The notes under the pieces were generated by a model that was not told the DNA's origin, made no database searches, and worked only from the letters and a program-made list of their open reading frames with translations. The position numbers and the translations under genes are program-made. DNA of 64,000 bases from CAWALV01 sp963782965 (lineage in GTDB: Bacteria > Actinomycetota > Actinomycetes > Acidothermales > Acidothermaceae), in the NCBI GenBank assembly GCA_963782965.1, contig CAWALV010000002.1, forward strand, positions 248,001-312,000, given 5' to 3'. Below are positions 48,716-57,497 of the stretch, piece after piece. Position 1 is the stretch's first letter. Every line of letters starts with the position of its first letter.

Positions 48716-50106
48716 AGCCGCACCACCTGGGTCATCGCTTCGTCGGGCCGCGGGCCGGTCGGCGCCGGACGGCGTCCGGCATCGCTTATCCGCAGCAGCA
48801 ACGCGACAAGCGCCCAGTTGGAAACCAGCGACGAGCCGCCGTAGGAGAGGAAGGGGGTGGTGATGCCGGTCAGCGGAATGAGTCGCATCACACCGCCCAC
48901 GACGACGAACACCTGGACGCCGAGAGAAACCGCAAGACCGGTGGCCAGCAGCTTGCCGAACGAGTCGCGCACCGACAGCGACGTGCGGATGCCGCGAGTC
49001 ACGAGGACGACGTAGACCAACAGGATCGCGGTGAGGCCGGTGAGCCCGAGTTCTTCGCCGATCGTCGCGACGATGAAGTCGCTCTTGGCGAACGGCACGA
49101 TGTCGGGGCGCCCGTTACCGAGCCCGGTGCCGAATAGCCCGCCGGCGGAGAACCCGTAGAGCGCCTGCACGAGCTGGTAGCCCGAAGTCTGCGCGTACTT
49201 GAACGGGTGCAGCCAGATTTCGAAACGTTCGCGCACGTGCGCGAACAGGTGGTAGGCGACGTAGGTTCCGCCCGCGAACAGGCCGACCCCGATGATGACC
49301 CACGAAAGCCGTTCGGTGGCGACGTAGAGCATGATGACGAAGAAGCCGAAGAAGAGCATCGACATGCCGAGGTCGCGACCGCGGACGAGCAACCCGATGC
49401 TGACCAGCCAGGCGAGCAGAACCGGCCCGAGGTCTCGGCCCCGGGGCAGGTCGATGCCTGCTACGTGTCGGCTCGCGAGCGCCAGCGCGTCTCGCTTCGC
49501 AACCAGGAATCCGGCAACGAAGACGACGAGCAGCACCTTGGCGAACTCGCCGGGCTGGATGGAGAACCCGGCGAACCTGATCCAGTTGCGCGCGCCGTTC
49601 ACCTCACTGAACCGCGCCGGCAGAATCGACGGGATGGCAAGCAGCAGGAGCCCGACAAGCATCGAGGTGTAGGTGTAGCGCTGCAGGCGGCGGTGGTCAC
49701 GGACGACGATGAGCACGATGATGAACGCGAAGATGCCGATCGCACTCCAGGCGAGTTGCAACGTGGCGTCGGAGCGTTGCGCCTTCGGCGAGACGATGTC
49801 GAGGCGATGGATGAGCACGAGCCCAAGACCGTTCAACAGCGCGGCGCACGGCAGCAGCAGCGGGTCTGCATACGACGCGAAGCGCCTGACCGCCAGGTGC
49901 GCGACCAGCACGAGCGCGCCGAGCCCGAGGCCGTAGGTGAGCGTGTCGGGGGGCAGCTTGTGCGAACGAGTGAGCCCGACGATCGCGTATGCCGCCAATG
50001 CGATGAGGACGGCGAAAAGCAGCATCGCAAGCTCGACACCGCGCCTCGTGCGTGGCCGGCGCGGCTTGATGGCTTTCACGATGCCGGTTGCGGTGGTCGA
50101 CGTCAC
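48712..50106 (-). CDS. rodA: SEDS peptidoglycan glycosyltransferase RodA/FtsW family
   Basis: The protein has 464 residues from GTG 50106, overlapping the pstP stop (GTGA); the frame continues upstream but is then the shadow of pstP. At least ten TM helices are visible. SEDS landmarks are GARNWIRFAGFSIQPGEFAKVLLVVFVAGFL, GRDLGMSMLFFGFFVIMLYV, GLFGTGLGNGRPDIVPFAKSDFIVATIGEELGLTG and LTGITTPFLSYGGSSLVSNWALVALLL. It polymerises glycan strands for elongation, paired with PbpA. Confidence 0.96.
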   Translation of the reverse strand: MTSTTATGIVKAIKPRRPRTRRGVELAMLLFAVLIALAAYAIVGLTRSHKLPPDTLTYGLGLGALVLVAHLAVRRFASYADPLLLPCAALLNGLGLVLIHRLDIVSPKAQRSDATLQLAWSAIGIFAFIIVLIVVRDHRRLQRYTYTSMLVGLLLLAIPSILPARFSEVNGARNWIRFAGFSIQPGEFAKVLLVVFVAGFLVAKRDALALASRHVAGIDLPRGRDLGPVLLAWLVSIGLLVRGRDLGMSMLFFGFFVIMLYVATERLSWVIIGVGLFAGGTYVAYHLFAHVRERFEIWLHPFKYAQTSGYQLVQALYGFSAGGLFGTGLGNGRPDIVPFAKSDFIVATIGEELGLTGLTAILLVYVVLVTRGIRTSLSVRDSFGKLLATGLAVSLGVQVFVVVGGVMRLIPLTGITTPFLSYGGSSLVSNWALVALLLRISDAGRRPAPTGPRPDEAMTQVVRL

Positions 50107-51407
50107 GGCGTCGCTACCGATGTTGGCGGGCTCGTCGTCCCGGGAAATGCCGACGGAGGCGAGCTGAAGGGAGAGGTGCTGCTCGATGGTGGCGGGCTCG
50201 ATGGTTGCTGGCTGGGGGTTGCCGGCTCGGCGGCCTGTCGCAACTGCGCGACGATCCGTTCGGCCCCGGCGCGGCTGCCGGCCTGGATGGTGTCGGTGAC
50301 GTGTTCGCGTTGATAGGCGGGGAGCGCGGCGACCTCCACCGACGTCCGCTCGATCGGCGTCGAGAAGTCGAGCCCCAGGATGCTGCCCTTGATGCCGCGA
50401 TAGACGACGACGTGCGTGCCGTCGCTGCCGACGTAGTACTGATGCTGGGAGTAGAACCAGGTGCCGCCGAACAGCGCACCCGCGACGAGTGCGAGCAGGA
50501 CGAGCACCAGGAGCGGCCCGCGCCAACGCCGGCGCGGGGTGTCGTCGGGGAAGAAGTAGCGCCGAATCTGCGGGCGGCGGTGACCGCGTAGCGCTGCTGC
50601 GCGCCCGGCAGCCGTGGCGGCGGAGGGTTGAGACACATCGGCCTCGTCGGCCGCCGAACCACCGACGACGGGTTCGCCCACCACGTCGTCGGATTCGACG
50701 ACGTCGCAGACGATGCAGGTGACGTTGTCGGGTGCGCCGCCGCGCAGCGCCAGCTCGACCAGCGCGTCGACGGCCTCTTGCGGGTCGGCGATGTCGAGGG
50801 TCTCGCGCAACGTCTGCTTGCTCACGACGCCGGAAAGCCCGTCGCTGCACAGCAGGAAGCGGTCGCCCGCTCGGACGTCGCGAACGGAGAGGTCGGCGAC
50901 GTCCTCCAGCCGGCCGTTGAGCACGCGCAGAATCACAGAACGCTGCGGATGCGTGGGGATGTCGGCCTCGTCGAGCTGGCCTTCGTTGACCAGATGCTGC
51001 ACGAGCGTGTGATCGTCGGTGATCTGTGCCAGCTCGCCGTCGCGCAGCAAGTACGCGCGGGAGTCGCCGATGTGGGCGAGCCCGACCCGGCCGCCGGACC
51101 ACAACAGTGCGGTGAGGGTCGTGCCCATGCCGTCGAGCTCGCTGTCGGCCTCCATCATCAGGCGCAACTGGTCGTTCGCCTGCCGGATCGCGTGGTCGAG
51201 CGCGCTGAGGAGGTCGGCGGGGGGCTCGTCGTCGTCCAGCGGCGCGAGGGTGGCGATGGCGACGGCGCTCGCGACATCGCCCGCAGCGTGACCACCCATG
51301 CCGTCGGCGACCGCGAGCAGTCGCGGGCCGGCGTAGACGGCGTCCTCGTTGGTCGAGCGGATGAGCCCGACGTCGGAGCGCGCCGCGTAACGCAGGGTGA
51401 GCGTCAC
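50103..51407 (-). CDS. pstP: PP2C-type Ser/Thr phosphatase PstP
   Basis: The protein has 434 residues from GTG 51407 (GTGA overlap with fhaB). PPM-family metal motifs are RSDVGLIRSTNEDAVYAGPRLLAVADGMGGHAAGDVAS, GMGTTLTALLW, LAHIGDSRAYLLRDGELAQITDDHTLVQ, FLLCSDGLSGVV and GGAPDNVTCIVCDV. A TM helix (GPLLVLVLLALVAGALFGGTWFYSQ) follows the cytosolic catalytic domain, and an outside domain with a Pro/Ser tail ends the protein. It dephosphorylates PknB and its targets. Confidence 0.95.
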   Translation of the reverse strand: MTLTLRYAARSDVGLIRSTNEDAVYAGPRLLAVADGMGGHAAGDVASAVAIATLAPLDDDEPPADLLSALDHAIRQANDQLRLMMEADSELDGMGTTLTALLWSGGRVGLAHIGDSRAYLLRDGELAQITDDHTLVQHLVNEGQLDEADIPTHPQRSVILRVLNGRLEDVADLSVRDVRAGDRFLLCSDGLSGVVSKQTLRETLDIADPQEAVDALVELALRGGAPDNVTCIVCDVVESDDVVGEPVVGGSAADEADVSQPSAATAAGRAAALRGHRRPQIRRYFFPDDTPRRRWRGPLLVLVLLALVAGALFGGTWFYSQHQYYVGSDGTHVVVYRGIKGSILGLDFSTPIERTSVEVAALPAYQREHVTDTIQAGSRAGAERIVAQLRQAAEPATPSQQPSSPPPSSSTSPFSSPPSAFPGTTSPPTSVATP

Positions 51408-51880
51408 CGGCGTAGCTCCAGCACGGTCTTGCCGATCCGGATCGGCATCCGCGGCGGCACGGTGGTCGGCTGGGTCACCTTCACCCGGTCGAGGAACGTG
51501 CCGTTGGTCGATCCCATATCTTCCACGAACCACTCGCCGTCGCGCGGGAAGAGCCGGGCGTGCCGGTTGGAGGCGTAGTCGTCGGTGAGCACCAGGGTGG
51601 AGTCGTTCGCCCGGCCGATGGTCACGGGCGAGCTGCCGAGGTTGATGCTGGTGCCGGTCAGCGCCCCCGAGACGACGACGAGCTTGCGGGGTGCCTTGCG
51701 CGCGCCGCCACCGGGCCGCTTCGCCGCCTTCTTCGCGGCCTTCTTCGATTGAGGTCGGGGCACTCGCGCCTGCGGATTGCCCGCAAGATCGGAGCGCACG
51801 ATGCCGAACGCGACGATGATGAAGATCCAGAGCAAGGCGAGAAAGCCGACCCGCAGCAAGAACAGCGAGAGTTCCGACAT
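51404..51880 (-). CDS. fhaB: FHA domain protein FhaB (FipA)
   Basis: The 158-residue protein has an N-terminal TM helix (SLFLLRVGFLALLWIFIIVAFGIV), a basic Lys/Ala linker, and a C-terminal FHA domain with GRANDSTLVLTDDYASNRHARLFPRDGEWFVEDMGSTNGTFLDRVKV (GR, SxxH-like SNRH and STNGT motifs binding phosphothreonine). It links PknA/B signalling to FtsZ/FtsQ in mycobacteria. Confidence 0.94.
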   Translation of the reverse strand: MSELSLFLLRVGFLALLWIFIIVAFGIVRSDLAGNPQARVPRPQSKKAAKKAAKRPGGGARKAPRKLVVVSGALTGTSINLGSSPVTIGRANDSTLVLTDDYASNRHARLFPRDGEWFVEDMGSTNGTFLDRVKVTQPTTVPPRMPIRIGKTVLELRR

Positions 51881-51887
51881 CGCTCGC

Positions 51888-52847
51888 TCAGCCGTGGGTG
51901 CCGGTCGGGCCGTAGCCAGGGTTGCCGGGGGCGTTGGAGCTTCCAGGGGTGGCGGAGTTGCCGGCGCTGCCGGGGCTTCCCGGGGTGCCGGAGCTGCCGG
52001 GTCGCCGGGCGGTCTGGAAGATCAGCACCGTCTCGCCGAGACCGATCTGGTCGCCGTCGGCCAGCGGCGCGGTTTCGACGCGCGAGCCGTTGAGCGTGGT
52101 GCCGTTCGTCGACTGGAGATCGGTCAGGACGGGCGCGCCACTCTCGAGGTGGAGCTCCGCGTGGCGGCGCGAGACGGCCTGGTCGGTGACGCGGACGTCG
52201 GCCTCCGACCCCCGGCCGATGACGGTCACCGGGCGCCGCAGCTCGACCCAGTACTCGGCGTGCTTGCCTTCGCGCACCAGCAGGCGGCCGTACACCGGCG
52301 GCGGTTGCTGGACCCGGGGAAGTGCGGTGGTCAGGGCTGGATCGGCCGCCCACGCGTCGTCCGGGCTCGGGCCGGCGAGCGGCGGGCTCGCGGGCGCTGC
52401 GTCGGGGGGCACGGCTGGGCGGACGCCGGGTTGCTGGGCGGCGACCGACGCGAGCGAGACCGGCTCGGAGTCGGGCCCGGTGAGGACGTCGCTGCGGACG
52501 TGAAACACCCCGGTGTCGAGGGACGGCGTGTGCCGGAGCTCGACCTGTACCGGCCCGACGAAGGTGTAGCGCTGCTCGTCGGCGTGCTCGCGGACCATGG
52601 CGGACAGCTCGGCCGTGAGCGGGTCGGCGTAGGGGGCGAGGCGGTCGTGGTCATGATCGCCGAGCTCGACCACGAAGTGGTTAGGGACCAGAGTGCGGTC
52701 GCGGCCGACCACGGCGGCCTGATCGTCGAGTTCGCGCTGGAGCGCCGCGGCCACCTCGACGGGCTGCACCTCAGACTTGAACGCCCGCGCGAAAAGGCCC
52801 TCGACGAGGCCGCCGAGCCGGCGCTCGAAGCGCTGGAGCACTCCCAC
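51888..52847 (-). CDS. fhaA: FHA domain protein FhaA
   Basis: The 319-residue protein starts at GTG 52847, because the product then begins VGVLQRFERRLGGLVEGLFARAFKSEVQPVEVAAALQREL, like other FhaA (AAGGAGG is four bases before it; GTG 52841 is better spaced). The N-terminal DUF3662 domain is followed by a Pro/Ala linker and an FHA domain with GRGSEADVRVTDQAVSRRHAELHLESGAPVLTDLQSTNGTTLNGSRV. It binds phosphorylated MviN/PknB targets and restrains peptidoglycan synthesis in mycobacteria. The C-terminus is a Pro-Gly-Ser repeat tail. Confidence 0.94.
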   Translation of the reverse strand: MGVLQRFERRLGGLVEGLFARAFKSEVQPVEVAAALQRELDDQAAVVGRDRTLVPNHFVVELGDHDHDRLAPYADPLTAELSAMVREHADEQRYTFVGPVQVELRHTPSLDTGVFHVRSDVLTGPDSEPVSLASVAAQQPGVRPAVPPDAAPASPPLAGPSPDDAWAADPALTTALPRVQQPPPVYGRLLVREGKHAEYWVELRRPVTVIGRGSEADVRVTDQAVSRRHAELHLESGAPVLTDLQSTNGTTLNGSRVETAPLADGDQIGLGETVLIFQTARRPGSSGTPGSPGSAGNSATPGSSNAPGNPGYGPTGTHG

Positions 52848-53036
52848 GGAACCTCCTTCTGCGCTGGACGCTCGGCCGATCCTGCGTGTGATGCTACAGA
52901 GGGCATCCCCGCCCCTGTCGCGCTCGAGCAGTGGGTGTGTACCCCCTGCTACGCTTGGCGCTCGCTGCGGCACGCGATGCGTGGGCGCCCGGGGATTACC
53001 GGCGTCCGCTCACTGTTCTGCCAGCCGCGGTGCTTC

Positions 53037-53119
53037 GGGCGAGTGGCGGAATGGCAGACGCGCACGGTTCAGGTCCGTGTGTCCGTAAGGACGTGGGGGT
53101 TCAACTCCCCCCTCGCCCA
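53037..53119 (+). tRNA. leuT: tRNA-Leu (CAG)
   Basis: This is an 83-nt class II tRNA: acceptor GGGCGAG/CTCGCCC, anticodon stem CACGG/CCGTG with loop TTCAGGT (anticodon CAG), a variable arm TGTCCGTAAGGACG, T-arm GGGGGTTCAACTCCCCC, discriminator A, no CCA. It follows fhaA as leuT does in mycobacteria and is the likely integration target of the adjoining element. Confidence 0.95.
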
Positions 53120-53181
53120 CCATCCACAGATAGCAGTTGACCTGCGGTTTCTGTCGGATCGGGTTCGTAACGTCGCCTCCA

Positions 53182-53200
53182 TGGCATCAACGTGGCATCA
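53182..53200. repeat. Octamer pair TGGCATCA x2 (possible integrase arm site)
   Basis: TGGCATCA at 53182-53189 and 53193-53200 repeat with an 11-bp period, between tRNA-Leu and the integrase gene. This is the same geometry as the TGGGCAAC pairs of the tRNA-Ala element. Confidence 0.5.
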
Positions 53201-53221
53201 GTTGATCTTGGGAGGCGGCAG

Positions 53222-54445
53222 ATGGCGACCCTTGTGGCGCGGCGGCGCAAGGACGGAACGGTCGCTCACCGGGTGCAGTGGCGCTTGGCCGGCTCGGGTC
53301 CGTGGCAGTCGGAGACCTTCGACGACAAGCGGGCGGCGGCGAAGTTCCAGAGCCAGGTCGAGGCGCACGGGCACCTGTGGCCGGAGGGCTGGGTCAAGGG
53401 CTGGGGATACGGCGCGCCACCCGTTCTCGACGAGGACGCGGCGGCCGACCTCCTGATCGACTTCGGGACGGCCTACGTGCGGCGGCTGACGAGCGCCGGG
53501 CCCGACACGCAGACGCGCTACCTCAACCAGGTGAAGGCGCTCGTGGTGTGGCTCGCGGAGGTCAAGGGCGTCGAGCCGACGCTGCAGAACGTGACCTCGG
53601 ACGACGATCGGGACTGGATCAACGCTCGACGGCGGGTCGGGGCGAGCCCGAAGACGATCGCCAACTATCACGGGCTGCTCTCCGCGATCTTCAAGAGCGG
53701 GGTTCGTAAAGGGCTGATCGACCGCAACCCGTGCGACGGCGTGAGCCTCCCGCCGCTCGACGACGACACCGAGGACGACGACGACAAGGTCTTCCTCACC
53801 GAGGCCGAGTTCCGGCTGCTCTACGACTGCATGGACGACGACTCCAAGCAGCTCGTGCTCGTGGCGGTTGGCACCGGCCTTCGGTGGGGCGAGTTGACCG
53901 CGCTGAAGGTCAAAGACCTCGTGCTCGACGCGGATGTGCCGACGCTCACGGTTCGGCGGGCGTGGAAGCGGAACGGCAAGGGTGAGTTCGCGGTCGAGCA
54001 GCACGGCCGCTTCTACCTCGGCAAGCCGAAGACCCGGGAGTCACGGCGCCGAATCACCCTGTCGCCGGCGGTGGCCACCGGGCTGAGCGAGGTGGTCGAA
54101 GGGCGACTCGGCGACGACCTGGTGTTCGCGTCGCCGCGGGGTTGTCGGCTTGACCAGGGGAACTGGTACGAGGCGCGTTGGCAGCCCGCGGTGAAGCTAG
54201 CTCGGAAGCGAGGGCTCGGCAAGTCGCCGCGGTTCCACGACCTGCGCCACACTCACGCCGCATGGCTGATCTCGGCCGGAGTGCCGCTGCCAGCCGTCCA
54301 GAGCCGCCTCGGCCACAAAAGCATCCAGATCACCGTCGACGTGTACGGCGGCCTACTGGTGCAGACTCACGAACTCGCTGACCGCGCGGTCGACAGAGCG
54401 CTTCGCGGACAGCGCATTGCGTCAAGCGCGGTAGCTGGGACGTGA
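53222..54445 (+). CDS. int: Tyrosine recombinase (integrase)
   Basis: The protein has 407 residues from ATG 53222 (GGGAGG four bases upstream). An N-terminal arm-binding domain (MATLVARRRKDGTVAHRVQWRL) comes first, then a core-binding SAM-like domain (RYLNQVKALVVWLAEVKGVEPTLQNV) and a catalytic domain with Arg in GTGLRWGELTALKVKDL, HxxR in RFHDLRHTHAAWLISAG and Tyr in TVDVYGGLL; the Lys of the beta-hairpin is in PKTRESRRRITL. It should integrate and, with a directionality factor, excise the element at tRNA-Leu. No excisionase gene is recognised nearby in the window. Confidence 0.92.
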   Translation: MATLVARRRKDGTVAHRVQWRLAGSGPWQSETFDDKRAAAKFQSQVEAHGHLWPEGWVKGWGYGAPPVLDEDAAADLLIDFGTAYVRRLTSAGPDTQTRYLNQVKALVVWLAEVKGVEPTLQNVTSDDDRDWINARRRVGASPKTIANYHGLLSAIFKSGVRKGLIDRNPCDGVSLPPLDDDTEDDDDKVFLTEAEFRLLYDCMDDDSKQLVLVAVGTGLRWGELTALKVKDLVLDADVPTLTVRRAWKRNGKGEFAVEQHGRFYLGKPKTRESRRRITLSPAVATGLSEVVEGRLGDDLVFASPRGCRLDQGNWYEARWQPAVKLARKRGLGKSPRFHDLRHTHAAWLISAGVPLPAVQSRLGHKSIQITVDVYGGLLVQTHELADRAVDRALRGQRIASSAVAGT

Positions 54446-54515
54446 CCACCACGGCCAGGCACGGCGTGGCCGTTCGGATCGCTGCGCCAAATCGCAAAGG
54501 GGTCGGCTTTGCGGC

Positions 54516-57497
54516 TCAGGTCGGTTTGCGCGCGCGCCGGTAGACCTTGCGGGCATAGAGGTCCATCAACACTTGTCGGAAGGCCTCGTCGTCGAGGATG
54601 CGTTTGAAGATGGCTTCGTTGTCGTCCATGCGGGCCACGACGGTGTCGAGGAACCGGTTGTCGAAGACGAGGCGGAAGTTACCGAGTGTGTTGGTTCGCG
54701 CTTGCGCGACGACGTCGGTGTCGGAGAGCCACGTTTCTTCGAACTGGTCGAGTAAGAGCTGGTCGCGTTCGTTGAGGTTGAGGCCGAACCGCTGGTTGAG
54801 CTCGGCGACGATCTCGGAGAGTGGCTCAACCGGCGGCGGCTGCTGGCGTCCGGAGCCCTCGCCGAAGATGGTCGTCACCTCGCCAGTGTCCGCGTCGAGT
54901 GATAGCGATCCTTCGAACGTCATCTCGGTCTTGAGGTGGGTGAGCTCCACCTCTTCGCCGAGGTCGAGACGTTCGACGCTGGCGGCGTCGCGCAGCTTGG
55001 CGGCGAGTGCCCGGCAGTAGACGTAGTCGCGCTCAAGCTTGGAGTCGGTGAACGACACAACCTGCGACAGGAACGAGTAGGTGCGCACGAACTTGTCGAG
55101 CGCGTCCTTGAACGCGAGCCCACTCTCTTCGTCCAGCACGCGGAACCGCTCGACCGCCGCGTCCAGCAGCGCATACACGCCACCATGCGCCTTGGGATCG
55201 GCGGCGGACAGCAGGACGGCGACGGTCGCCGCTATCTCGTCGGGCCGGAGCACGTCGTAGTCGTCGAGCCGGCGGCGCGTGTCGAACAGCAGGTTCGGGT
55301 CAGTCGGCGGTGCGACGGTGCGCCCGTAGTACGGCTCGAACGCCTTGACGATCTCTTCGGCGTCGTTGCGGAAGTCGAGCACGAACGTGTCGGCCTTGCT
55401 CGGGTGGATGCGGTTCAGCCGCGACAGCGTCTGCACCGCCGCGAGGCCGACGAGCACCTTGTCGACGTACATCGTGTGCAGCAGCGGCTGGTCGAAACCG
55501 GTCTGGAACTTCTCCGCCACGATCAGCACCTGGTAATCCTCGCCACCGAAACGCTCGGCGGTCTGCGACTCGGGGAAACCGTTCATCGCAGCCTCGGTGT
55601 ACGACAGTTGCTTCTCGTCGATGACCCGACCGGAAAACGCGACCAGCGCAGCCAGATCGGCGTACCCCTTCCGCGCGATGTAGGCGTCGATCGCCTGCTT
55701 GTAGCGGACGGCGTGCAGCCGCGACGACGTGACCACCATCGCCTTTGCGTTGCCGCCAACCTTGGGCGCGGTGTGGGTGCGGAAGTGCTCGACGACGATC
55801 TCGGCCTTCTGCGCCAGATTGCTCGGATGCAAGGCGACGAACCGCGCGATCGCCCGCCGCGCCTTCGGCGCCTCGTACGTCGGGTCCTCGGCGACAGCCT
55901 TCTCGATGCGCCAGTACGTCTGGTAGGTCACGTAGTTGGCGAGCACGTCGAGGATGAACCCCTCCTCGATTGCCTGCCGCATCGAGTACAGGTGGAACGG
56001 CTCGTACTTGCCGGACACCGGGTTGCGGGTGCCGAACATCTCCAGCGTGCGGGCCTTTGGCGTGGCGGTGAACGCGAAGAACGACAGGTTCGACTGCCGG
56101 CCGCGCGCACCGACCGCCTTCGCCAGCGCCTCTTCGACCGGGTCGATCGCCTCCGCGATGAACCCCGCGTCCTCGGCCTCCGCTGCGGTCAGCTCCTGCT
56201 CATCGGTGGCACCGAGCGCCAACCGCAGGTCTTTCGCCGCCTCCCCGGTCTGCGACGAATGCGCCTCGTCGACGATCACGGCGTAACGGCGCTGTGGCAG
56301 CTCTCCGATCTTGTCGAGCACGTATGGGAACTTCTGCAGCGTCGTGACGATGACCCGCGCCTGCTCACCGGCCAGCGCTTCGGCGAGCTGGGTTGAGTCC
56401 CTGTCGATGCGCACGACGACCCCGCGTACATGCTCGAACTGGTAAATCGTGTCCTGCAACTGCTTGTCGAGCACGACACGATCGGTGATGACGATCACCT
56501 TGTCGAAAACCTTCGCGTCCGCCGCGTCGTGCAGCGACGAAAGACGGTGTGCCGTCCAGGCGATCGTGTTCGACTTGCCCGACCCGGCCGAGTGCTGCAC
56601 AAGATAGCTGTGACCCACGTCGTGCGCCCGCGCGTGGGTCTCGATGGCCAGGACCGCGTCCCACTGGTGGAACCGCGGGAAGATGACGACCTCGGCCGCC
56701 CGCTTCGTCGCCGCCGACCCCGTGCTCGGCCGCTCGACGTGGATGAAGCGGGCAAGCAGATCCATCCACGGGTCGCGCGCCCACACCCGCTCCCACAGGT
56801 ACGACGTGCGGTGCCCGTTGGGGTTGAGCGGGTTACCCGCGCCGCCGTCGTGACCGAGGTTGAACGGCAGGAAACGGGTGGCTTGGCCGGCGAGCCTCGT
56901 CGTCATCGCAACCCGATCGGGATCCACCGCGAAGTGCACCAGCGCCCGTCGGGAAAGGGTGACGTTCGCCGGGTCGCGGTCGGCACGGTACTGCCTGATC
57001 GCATCCTCGACGGACTGGCTGGTCAGTGGATTCTTCAACTCCGCGGTCGCGGTCGGGATGCCGTTCACCAGCAACGCCAGGTCGAGAGTTTTCGTGGACG
57101 TCGTCTCGTATGGCAACTGCCGGGTGACCGTGACGCGGTTCGCGGCGTAGAGGTCTTGTAGTTCCCGCGTGAGGTTGTGTGCTGGCCTGAGGTACGCCAG
57201 CTGGATTGTCACTCCGAGGTTGACGACGCCGTGCCGAAGTACGTCGACCGTGCCCCGACTGTCCAGTTCGGCGGCAAGCCGCTTGGCGAACCCCCGCTGC
57301 GCGGCATCCGGGTCGTTCCCGTACCGGCCGAGCAGTGACTCCCACGTCTTGGCCTGCGTCGCACCGACGAAGGCGAACAATTCCGCCGTATCCAGTCCCA
57401 GAGCCGCGTCGAAGTTCGAAGGCACCGACTTCAGATAGCCACCGGCGAGGAGCGCCGCCTCGATCGCATCCTCGAACTCGCGCTCATCCGCCTTCAC
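54516..57497 (-). CDS. hsdR: Type I restriction enzyme R subunit (HsdR)
   Basis: The protein has 993 residues from GTG 57497 (overlaps the hsdS stop). The N-terminal PD-(D/E)XK nuclease is TLDLALLVNGIPTATAELKNPLTSQSVEDAIRQYR (D...E-L-K). The SF2 translocase has HSAGSGKSNTIAWTAHRLSSL (Walker A), VIVDEAHSSQTGEAAKDLR (DEAH), FFAFTATPKARTLEMFG (motif III) and FQTGFDQPLLHTMYVDKVL...LSRLNRIHPSKADTFVLDF (motifs V-VI). The C-terminal part is helical for M-subunit contact. With HsdM and HsdS it cuts unmodified DNA after ATP-driven translocation. Confidence 0.96.
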   Translation of the reverse strand: MKADEREFEDAIEAALLAGGYLKSVPSNFDAALGLDTAELFAFVGATQAKTWESLLGRYGNDPDAAQRGFAKRLAAELDSRGTVDVLRHGVVNLGVTIQLAYLRPAHNLTRELQDLYAANRVTVTRQLPYETTSTKTLDLALLVNGIPTATAELKNPLTSQSVEDAIRQYRADRDPANVTLSRRALVHFAVDPDRVAMTTRLAGQATRFLPFNLGHDGGAGNPLNPNGHRTSYLWERVWARDPWMDLLARFIHVERPSTGSAATKRAAEVVIFPRFHQWDAVLAIETHARAHDVGHSYLVQHSAGSGKSNTIAWTAHRLSSLHDAADAKVFDKVIVITDRVVLDKQLQDTIYQFEHVRGVVVRIDRDSTQLAEALAGEQARVIVTTLQKFPYVLDKIGELPQRRYAVIVDEAHSSQTGEAAKDLRLALGATDEQELTAAEAEDAGFIAEAIDPVEEALAKAVGARGRQSNLSFFAFTATPKARTLEMFGTRNPVSGKYEPFHLYSMRQAIEEGFILDVLANYVTYQTYWRIEKAVAEDPTYEAPKARRAIARFVALHPSNLAQKAEIVVEHFRTHTAPKVGGNAKAMVVTSSRLHAVRYKQAIDAYIARKGYADLAALVAFSGRVIDEKQLSYTEAAMNGFPESQTAERFGGEDYQVLIVAEKFQTGFDQPLLHTMYVDKVLVGLAAVQTLSRLNRIHPSKADTFVLDFRNDAEEIVKAFEPYYGRTVAPPTDPNLLFDTRRRLDDYDVLRPDEIAATVAVLLSAADPKAHGGVYALLDAAVERFRVLDEESGLAFKDALDKFVRTYSFLSQVVSFTDSKLERDYVYCRALAAKLRDAASVERLDLGEEVELTHLKTEMTFEGSLSLDADTGEVTTIFGEGSGRQQPPPVEPLSEIVAELNQRFGLNLNERDQLLLDQFEETWLSDTDVVAQARTNTLGNFRLVFDNRFLDTVVARMDDNEAIFKRILDDEAFRQVLMDLYARKVYRRARKPT

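Noticed and set aside
48712..51102. Giant 796-codon version of RodA
   Set aside because: The first ~330 codons overlap pstP in another frame. The GTG at 50106, overlapping the pstP stop, gives the correct SEDS protein length.
54936..56396. Long plus-strand frame opposite hsdR
   Set aside because: It is antisense shadow of HsdR codons; composition is unusual (many Arg/Val/His) and there are no motifs.
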